DNA from: a virus
Length of the DNA stretch: 64,000 nucleotides
Strand: one strand, 5' to 3'
Virus record (IMG/VR): IMGVR_UViG_3300009481_003321
Span: 1 to 64,000 of that record
In this document: positions 58,452 through 64,000 of the stretch, piece by piece
Position numbering within the stretch: position 1 is the first letter of the stretch
Layout of the letters: each line of letters starts with the position of its first letter
The notes under the pieces: generated by a model
What the model saw: only the letters and a program-made list of their open reading frames with translations
Told to the model about the DNA's origin: nothing
Databases searched by the model: none
Made by a program: the position numbers and the translations under genes

Positions 58452-59223
58452 AGTAACCTTTTTAGTTGCAGATACTAAACTTAAATCTCATAAAGCCGCC
58501 CACATTTTTAAAAAAGGCTATGGGCGCTGCAACATAATGCTTTCTGACGAATGGGTAAAATATTCAAAACAAGGAATATATCCAAAAGACTTAGCTACTT
58601 ATGGAATACTAATTGGTCAATATAACGACAAAGGAGAGTTTATAAAAAGAGCCAGAAAGAAATCCAAAAACTTTTGGCATATTGATCATGGATATTTCCT
58701 TAGATCCTCATCGACAACTTCTTTTGATGGTTATTTTAGAATAGTCAGAAATAATTTGTGGAACGATGTATCCGAAAAAGACCATTCTTGGGATAGGTTC
58801 AATTCCTTCAATATAAAAATGAAAGACTTAAGAAAAAATGGAAATCACATAGTAATAATAAAACCGTCTGTTTATATGACAAAATACTTTCCTATTCTAG
58901 ATGACTGGCTTGGCACAACAATCAACAATCTTAAACAGCACACAGATAGGAAAATAGTAGTGTCAACAAAGAATGACAATCCTTTATCTGAGTGCCTGAA
59001 AGATGCTTGGTGTGTCGTAACGGATCATTCAAACGCAGGTATTGAATCTATGATTAATGGAATACCTGCAATATTCACAAATGAAACTAGAAAAAATGGA
59101 GAGCTGTCTCAGGTAGAAGACCCACCTTTTGACAGAAGTTTTTTTAAAGATTTAGCTCATTGTCAATGGAACACAGAAGAAATTATGGGAGGTGACCCTT
59201 GGGAAGATACAACAAGTTACTAG
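58441..59223 (+). CDS. Capsule-glycan synthesis-like protein, 260 aa
   Basis: RVTFLVADTKLKSHKAAHIFKKGYG starts an alpha/beta domain. KIVVSTKNDNPL and WCVVTDHSNAGIESMINGIPAIFTNET (about 195-221) resemble the C-terminal half of capsule glycosyltransferases and CDP-glycerol-type transferases. I read it as a GT-B-like transferase. It overlaps the methyltransferase gene by 25 bases. Confidence 0.55.
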   Translation: MKPRVTFLVADTKLKSHKAAHIFKKGYGRCNIMLSDEWVKYSKQGIYPKDLATYGILIGQYNDKGEFIKRARKKSKNFWHIDHGYFLRSSSTTSFDGYFRIVRNNLWNDVSEKDHSWDRFNSFNIKMKDLRKNGNHIVIIKPSVYMTKYFPILDDWLGTTINNLKQHTDRKIVVSTKNDNPLSECLKDAWCVVTDHSNAGIESMINGIPAIFTNETRKNGELSQVEDPPFDRSFFKDLAHCQWNTEEIMGGDPWEDTTSY

Positions 59224-59762
59224 AAGAAGTAGCAAAGCGACAACCAAAAACAATAGTAGAAGTAGGCACTCATATGGGAATGAGTGCTGTTCGCATGATT
59301 GAGGAAGCTCAAAAATTCAATGATGATGTCTTCTATTATGGATTTGATCTTTTTGAATACATGACTGAAGAATATAAAAAATACGAATTTCATGGCAAAA
59401 GCAATTGTAATTTCGCAGAACCCACCAAGAAACTTAAAAAGACAGGATGTGAATATAAATTAAAGGGTGGTAATACGAGGAAAACCCTTAAGAAGTTCGA
59501 TCCAGACAGACAAATCGACTTTGTTTTTATTGATGGTGGCCATTCGGTAGAAACCATACAAAGCGACTGGGATAATATTAAGAGACTGATGGACGACGAA
59601 ACTGTAGTTATATTTGATGACTACTATGAAAACAGAGATGATGTGGGTTGTAAAAAAGTCATAGAAGAAATGTCTGAAGATTACAACGTGACCTTATTAG
59701 ATCCAGTAGATTATATCGAGAAGAATGATCTATACATAAGGTTTGTAAAGGTAACCAAATGA
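59199..59762 (+). CDS. SAM-dependent methyltransferase, 187 aa
   Basis: TIVEVGTHMGMSAVRM (motif I, about 18-33), IDFVFIDGGHSVETIQSDWDN (about 105-125) and VVIFDDYY follow the Methyltransf_24/class I pattern. It would methylate a sugar or another small acceptor in the glycan pathway. ATGA links it to the next gene. Confidence 0.82.
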   Translation: MGRYNKLLEEVAKRQPKTIVEVGTHMGMSAVRMIEEAQKFNDDVFYYGFDLFEYMTEEYKKYEFHGKSNCNFAEPTKKLKKTGCEYKLKGGNTRKTLKKFDPDRQIDFVFIDGGHSVETIQSDWDNIKRLMDDETVVIFDDYYENRDDVGCKKVIEEMSEDYNVTLLDPVDYIEKNDLYIRFVKVTK

Positions 59763-60799
59763 AAAAGGGAGTCATGTGGATTGGTAGAAAGGGAAGGTCT
59801 GTAGAGTCAATAGGCTTTGCTGACAAGCAGTTCATTCAGTGGATATACAAAGAAACTCCCTTTAACGTTCTTGCAGACACAGTTTATGACAGCACTCAAT
59901 TTAGCATAAAACAAAATCGTTTGTACTTCAGGGATTCTTTGTTAAGAATGTCTGATTACGACACAGCCATATTTTCCTTTAATGCAGAATGGATAACTAA
60001 AGAAAACTATAAAAAAATAGAAGAGGTTTATTACTGGATAAAAGAAAATACCGAATGTGAAATAATCAATAAGCTACCAGACTTTAAAAGAGATGCACAG
60101 AAAGAAAAATACTTTAGCCAACTTAAAATAAACAATATACAAGTTCCAAACTACAGCATAATAAACAAAAAAGAAGACCTGCTAGGGGTAAAGTTTCCCT
60201 ATATAATAAAGTTCAATAATATTCACCAATGGAAAAAGGTTCACAATATTGAAGAGGCTGAAAAATATTATAAGTTATTATCTGAATCCTTAAGGAAAGA
60301 TCAGTTACAGGAAGGATTAAAATATTATGAGAAATTTTCAGACATAAAATTTTCTTCCTTGCGGTATGACACAAAGATAATTGCTGTGGAATTTATTGAT
60401 AATTTTAATGGCAAGTATTGCTCTGCTTCATCCGTGTCTTTTATTAAAGGGGAAATGTTTTATCAGTACAGTCTTTGCTGCCCTGAAAGAGGAGTGGACG
60501 CTATTCATATAGCAGACGTAACTAACTTTGATTTTTTTAGAGCTGGCCAGTTAGAGCTAGAGGAAGTTATCAATTCCAATAAAGAGGCTTTCAAAAGAGT
60601 TGCGAGATTGTCTTTAGACACCGCAAAAATAGACTTCTTGATTGTTGATGGAAAACCTGTGTTCTTAGAACAAGGGTTAAAATTTGGAACATCGTTTAAT
60701 GCAATCAGGTCTCTAGAGTCACATTACCCTAAGATGAAAGAAAAACGTTCGCATCAAAATATGTTAAATATGATATCAAGGAGATCTCATGGGTCATAA
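59759..60799 (+). CDS. ATP-grasp-like protein, 346 aa
   Basis: CEIINKLPDFKRDAQKEKYFSQLKINNIQVPNYSII, FPYIIKFNN (Lys of the ATP-binding strand) and AKIDFLIVDGKPVFLEQGLKFGT with acidic metal ligands (about 300-322) resemble the ATP-grasp fold. Such proteins form amide or peptide bonds by acyl-phosphate. In a glycan operon it could attach an amino acid. The similarity is judged by eye only. Confidence 0.5.
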   Translation: MKKGVMWIGRKGRSVESIGFADKQFIQWIYKETPFNVLADTVYDSTQFSIKQNRLYFRDSLLRMSDYDTAIFSFNAEWITKENYKKIEEVYYWIKENTECEIINKLPDFKRDAQKEKYFSQLKINNIQVPNYSIINKKEDLLGVKFPYIIKFNNIHQWKKVHNIEEAEKYYKLLSESLRKDQLQEGLKYYEKFSDIKFSSLRYDTKIIAVEFIDNFNGKYCSASSVSFIKGEMFYQYSLCCPERGVDAIHIADVTNFDFFRAGQLELEEVINSNKEAFKRVARLSLDTAKIDFLIVDGKPVFLEQGLKFGTSFNAIRSLESHYPKMKEKRSHQNMLNMISRRSHGS

Positions 60800-61166
60800 A
60801 ACACTAACTGGCGCTATTCAAGGAAAGTTTTGGGGAACAACAAGATGCTTCTTTGAAAATTGCTCATCTGAAGTTCATTACATAGAAGCAAATAAAGGCG
60901 GTTTCTGCTCTAGGCATCATCATGCAAATAAATGGAACAGATTTATTGTGCTAGAAGGAGCTTTGAAGGTTATAATATATAAGCAGGATAGTGAAGATGA
61001 GACAATATTAACTGATGGTATGTTTTCAGATGTTCCTCCCGGTGTAGATCATCGCTTTGAAGCCTTGGAAAACACTAAGGCTTTGGAAGTTTATTGGGTT
61101 GATGGACTTGATCCTTCTGACATAGTGAGAAAAGACTCCGGTGGACTTAAAGCTGAAAATAAATAA
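60789..61166 (+). CDS. Cupin-domain protein, 125 aa
   Basis: The cupin motif 1 is GGFCSRHHHANKWNRFIVLEGALKVI with three adjacent His, and motif 2 is DVPPGVDHRFEALE. One small beta barrel. Cupins in such clusters are often sugar epimerases or sugar-phosphate isomerases, but the residues for a specific reaction cannot be assigned. AAGGAG precedes the ATG. Confidence 0.8.
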   Translation: MGHKTLTGAIQGKFWGTTRCFFENCSSEVHYIEANKGGFCSRHHHANKWNRFIVLEGALKVIIYKQDSEDETILTDGMFSDVPPGVDHRFEALENTKALEVYWVDGLDPSDIVRKDSGGLKAENK

Positions 61167-61800
61167 ACCAATTTTAGTCGTTGGTTCTGGATTTTCAGGA
61201 AAGGTAAACACAGAAGATTTTTTTGTTTTGTGTAGCGGAAAATCCCTATACTCTTTGGATTATGCAGATGTTGTTATCTCATTGGATTTAATTAGGATCA
61301 TTCATAATATATCTAACTTTAGAAAGAGATGGGGAATTCACCTAGTACCACACAGAATAACAAACGAACAATGGTTTGGTAGATCAAGTGGAATAATGCA
61401 AAGAGAGTCTGGAGAAGTTGTTTATTTGAAAAGTCCAGTTCACTCCCTGATGTTTTGGAGACCGGATGAGTTTGTCTACCTTAATGAAACAAAGGGGCGA
61501 TTTGATAAACTGAATATCTGTTGTGATTCACTTTCATATGAAGATGCAAATAAAATAATAAACTTCCCAAGGTTTAAAGTTAAAAAATTTTTACGAGAAG
61601 ATACGGTTAGCTACAGTGATTTTGGAAATAAGGATGGTGTCTTAAGAAATAACTCTAGTAGTATACATTTAATATTAAATTTACTATGGTTAAATAAAGT
61701 TAATAAGATATATACTTTGGGGGTAACAGAAGATCACTATAGCTGGAATGTAACAAAGCGTCTTATGGATATGTACAACATTAGTTATGAGAGGTTATAA
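61141..61800 (+). CDS. Hypothetical glycan-cluster protein, 219 aa
   Basis: The start is GTG 61141, within the cupin gene; no ATG suits. ILVVGSGFSGKVNTEDFFVLCSGKSL and SSSIHLILNLLWLNKVNKIYTLGVTEDHYSW look like a Rossmann-type fold, recalling DUF115-like and sialyltransferase-like proteins in which the last block binds nucleotide. Assignment is weak. Confidence 0.5.
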   Translation: MDLKLKINKPILVVGSGFSGKVNTEDFFVLCSGKSLYSLDYADVVISLDLIRIIHNISNFRKRWGIHLVPHRITNEQWFGRSSGIMQRESGEVVYLKSPVHSLMFWRPDEFVYLNETKGRFDKLNICCDSLSYEDANKIINFPRFKVKKFLREDTVSYSDFGNKDGVLRNNSSSIHLILNLLWLNKVNKIYTLGVTEDHYSWNVTKRLMDMYNISYERL

Positions 61801-61801
61801 A

Positions 61802-62275
61802 ATGTTATTTATCTCACACCGAGGAAACACGAATGGCCCAAAGTCATCGTTGGAGAATACCGAGGGATACATTAAAGCGGCTCTGAATAAGCGTTACTTT
61901 GTTGAAGTAGATGTCTGGAAAATTAAAGACAATTGGTTCTTAGGACATGACGGGCCACAATATGCAACGACCGAAGAATTCATTTCTCAGCCATTTTTGC
62001 TTCTTCATGCAAAGAACCTAGAAGCTTTTAAGTCAATGCTTAGCTTAGAATTACATTGCTTTTGGCATCAAGAGGACTTTTACACACTAACAAGTCGTGG
62101 GATTATTATAAGTTATCCGGGTTATGCTTCAGGCGAAGATACAATTTGTATGCAACCTGAGTTACTATCTATGGACACGGTCTCTAATGCGTATGCAATA
62201 TGCTCTGACTATGTTGATTTATTTAAAAATATAAAAAAAGAAGAAAGATCAATTGGCTTTAATGAAACACGATGA
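61802..62275 (+). CDS. Glycerophosphodiester phosphodiesterase-like protein, 157 aa
   Basis: SHRGNTNG (H6, R7), ENTEGYIKAAL and VEVDVWKIKDNWFLGHDGP follow the GDPD barrel start, with E and D for metal and a His on the next strand. The protein is only about two thirds of a normal GDPD. It may be a short variant specialised for a glycan bond. ATG 61802 comes one base after the previous stop. Confidence 0.65.
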   Translation: MLFISHRGNTNGPKSSLENTEGYIKAALNKRYFVEVDVWKIKDNWFLGHDGPQYATTEEFISQPFLLLHAKNLEAFKSMLSLELHCFWHQEDFYTLTSRGIIISYPGYASGEDTICMQPELLSMDTVSNAYAICSDYVDLFKNIKKEERSIGFNETR

Positions 62276-63065
62276 TGTAACTCTTGTTTTGCAAGGGCCA
62301 ATAGAAAAAGGAAAGCTAGGAACCTACCTAGTTGCTGGAATGAAGAATTTAAAATATTATTCTGAAACAGCCAAAACCATTATATCCACTTGGAAAGGAG
62401 CTGAACTAAAACCATCAAAAAGATTTCTAGCTAAATACAATATTGATATTATAGAAGCAAGCGAAGATCTTTATAAAAACATGTATCGTGATGCCAACAT
62501 GAACTTTCAAGTAGCATCCACTCTAAATGGGCTAAAAAAAGTAAAAACTAAATATGTGATCAAGCTTAGATGCGATGAATCTTTCAGTGACTTATCGAAA
62601 TTTATACAAAAAATAAAAGACAATCCAGAAAAAATAGTTACAACAAACATATTCTTTAGCAAGAACAGTTATGATCCGTTTCATCCATCGGATCATGTTA
62701 TTGGCGGCACAACAGAAAATATGAAAAGCATGTTTGGTTATGCTTTTAAGGTTTGTCAAAAGGAAAACACAAACAAACGACTAAACGCAGATTATTTTGG
62801 AGTTCCAAATTTAATTAATCGTGATGGAGACAATGGGCTTTCTCCAGAAACATTTTTATGTTTTTGTTATTTGATATCTAAAGGTATTGCACTTGATCTC
62901 AATAAGAGTGTAGAAATAATGAAAGAAAACTATGAGATTGTACCCCTAGAAGACATGGGAAAATTTCATTGCAAATATGACATATCAGTAATCGACAATA
63001 CAAATTATGACTTTTATCTAAACAACCTGCCACAAAATTTCTTACGATCTATGAATGATCTATAA
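62262..63065 (+). CDS. WavE-like glycan synthesis protein, 267 aa
   Basis: VTLVLQGPI, TAKTIISTWKG, QVASTLNGLKKVKTKYVIKLRCDESFSDL (R-x-D as acceptor/metal site) and GDNGLSPETFLCFCYL resemble WavE LPS-synthesis proteins, taken as glycosyltransferases. ATG 62262 overlaps the GDPD-like gene. Cytoplasmic. Confidence 0.72.
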   Translation: MKHDDVTLVLQGPIEKGKLGTYLVAGMKNLKYYSETAKTIISTWKGAELKPSKRFLAKYNIDIIEASEDLYKNMYRDANMNFQVASTLNGLKKVKTKYVIKLRCDESFSDLSKFIQKIKDNPEKIVTTNIFFSKNSYDPFHPSDHVIGGTTENMKSMFGYAFKVCQKENTNKRLNADYFGVPNLINRDGDNGLSPETFLCFCYLISKGIALDLNKSVEIMKENYEIVPLEDMGKFHCKYDISVIDNTNYDFYLNNLPQNFLRSMNDL

Positions 63066-63082
63066 TTTATAAGGACACAAGA

Positions 63083-64000
63083 ATGACAAAAATCTTAGTG
63101 ACGGGAGGTGGCGGTTATGTTGGTAACGTTCTATGCCGACACCTTCTCGATAAAGGCTACAGAGTAAAGTGCGTTGACAACTTTCATAAGGGTCAATGCG
63201 ATGCCATAATCCCATTAGCTACAAATCCTAACTTTGAATTTGAGTATGGGGATGTTACCGTTCTAGAACAAATGAAGGAGGCTGTTCTTGGGTGTGACGC
63301 TATTATTCATCTCGCTGCTATTGTTGGCTTTCCGGCTTGCAAATCCCAACCTGCGCTGGCTACGGCAGTAAATGTAGAAGGTACTAGAAACATGCTCTTC
63401 GCAAGAGCAGCTTATAACCCAGATATGCCTTTCGTTTACGCCTCCACAGGCAGCGTCTATGGCAAAGTAGAGGGTATTTGCACAGAAGAGTCCCCACTGA
63501 ACGCCGTGTCTCTGTACGGGCTAAATAAGCGCGTTGCAGAGGAGATGGTAGCCAGTCAAAACAACACTGTTTCTTTTAGGTTCGCTACTGGATTTGGTGT
63601 TAGCCCATGTATGCGGGTGAACTTGCTCGTAAACGACTTTGTTTATCAGTCCTTGACGAATGGTATTCTTACTATTTTTCAAGCAGATTTTCGTAGAACA
63701 TTTATCCATGTTAGAGATATGGCAAAAGCCTTTACTACGGGTGTTGAAAACATGGGAAATTGGAAACATAAGGTTTATAATTGTGGTGCTAATCACCTTA
63801 ATTGGACAAAAAGAGAGCTTGCAGAATATGTAAAAAAGAAAACAAACTGCTTCGTTCATTATGAAGAAATTGGAACAGACGCTGACCAAAGAGACTATGA
63901 AGTTAGCTATAATAAATTAGAGGATGAGGGCTTTGTATGTGATGTAGATATGAAGACAGGAATCAAAGAACTAATCAAGGTAGCACCAATCTTACAAATA
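63083..64000 (+). CDS. NAD-dependent epimerase, partial at the window end (306 codons shown)
   Basis: The frame opens at ATG 63083 with AAGGA upstream and has no stop before 64000. TKILVTGGGGYVGNVLCRHLL has GxxGxxG; AIIHLAAIVG, FVYASTGSVYGKVEG and YGLNKRVAEEM (Y-x3-K) are the extended-SDR motifs. FRRTFIHVRDMAKAF continues the fold. It is like UDP-glucose 4-epimerase or dTDP-sugar epimerases and would supply the operon with an activated sugar. Confidence 0.88.
   Translation, partial: MTKILVTGGGGYVGNVLCRHLLDKGYRVKCVDNFHKGQCDAIIPLATNPNFEFEYGDVTVLEQMKEAVLGCDAIIHLAAIVGFPACKSQPALATAVNVEGTRNMLFARAAYNPDMPFVYASTGSVYGKVEGICTEESPLNAVSLYGLNKRVAEEMVASQNNTVSFRFATGFGVSPCMRVNLLVNDFVYQSLTNGILTIFQADFRRTFIHVRDMAKAFTTGVENMGNWKHKVYNCGANHLNWTKRELAEYVKKKTNCFVHYEEIGTDADQRDYEVSYNKLEDEGFVCDVDMKTGIKELIKVAPILQI

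Noticed and set aside
63521-63889. Minus-strand open frame of 122 codons at the window end
   Set aside because: It is the shadow of the epimerase gene that is open to the window end on the + strand.

Overview
This window is a segment of a large tailed-phage genome (Caudoviricetes-like), roughly 37-38% G+C by eye. All convincing genes lie on the + strand, packed end to end with ATGA, TTGA or TAATG start/stop overlaps. Phage hallmarks are rIIA/rIIB homologues, a near-complete replication and nucleotide-metabolism set, tRNAs, a tmRNA, many tiny membrane proteins and two sigma-like factors. No terminase, portal, major capsid or tail-tube gene was recognised, so this is only part of the genome. 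The last gene is cut by the window end. The host is not shown directly. A DUF1501 protein with a twin-arginine signal (a family abundant in Planctomycetes) and a tmRNA tag of the AE..FA.AA type make a planctomycete-like host a reasonable but unproven inference. LAYOUT: (1) 1-2.7 kb: tRNA-Asp(GTC), tRNA-Met(CAT), tRNA-Arg(TCT), a phage tmRNA and small unknown genes. (2) 2.8-5.9 kb: rIIA-like GHKL ATPase and rIIB. (3) 6-9.5 kb: a membrane protein with a RuvA-C-like tail, a deoxyribosyltransferase-like protein, Tat-exported DUF1501 protein, small membrane proteins and a Tat-type matrixin metalloprotease. (4) 9.6-13.4 kb: a first small glycan cluster (exostosin-like GT, GT4, PAP2 phosphatase, GT-A). 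(5) 13.3-16.5 kb: unknown acidic proteins, ClpP-like protease, a sigma-like factor and a DeoC-fold protein lacking both active-site lysines. (6) 16.5-22.9 kb: two tandem paralogous probable virion proteins, small membrane/secreted proteins, an M19 dipeptidase and a holin-like protein, with two strong terminators. (7) 22.9-26.5 kb: two thioredoxins, an epimerase, a GT paralogue and a propeller-like protein. (8) 26.5-45.2 kb: dCMP deaminase, class II ribonucleotide reductase behind a structured leader, dUTPase, PhoH, zinc-ribbon proteins, RecA, nucleases, DnaB helicase, DnaG primase, dNMP kinase, a DNA polymerase III alpha subunit split into two genes with a DEDDh exonuclease gene between them, SSB and a second sigma-like factor. 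(9) 45.2-64 kb: an uninterrupted glycan-biosynthesis operon of about 22 genes (many glycosyltransferases, nucleotidyltransferases including a HAD fusion, epimerases, methyltransferases, cupin, GDPD-like, WavE-like) that follows the replication genes without a visible promoter. HOW IT WORKS TOGETHER: A motif GTGTATAAT recurs five times, only in gaps at the heads of gene blocks, and is probably a phage promoter -10 element read by host or phage sigma factors. The nucleotide enzymes feed DNA synthesis by the phage's own helicase-primase-polymerase-SSB-RecA set. The glycan genes look able to make activated sugars and assemble a phage-specified glycan on virion, DNA or host surface. Exported hydrolases probably act on the host envelope. 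The most unusual items are the split polymerase, the tmRNA, the Tat-exported proteins, the catalytically stripped DeoC-like protein, the switch-like RNR leader and the size of the glycan operon.
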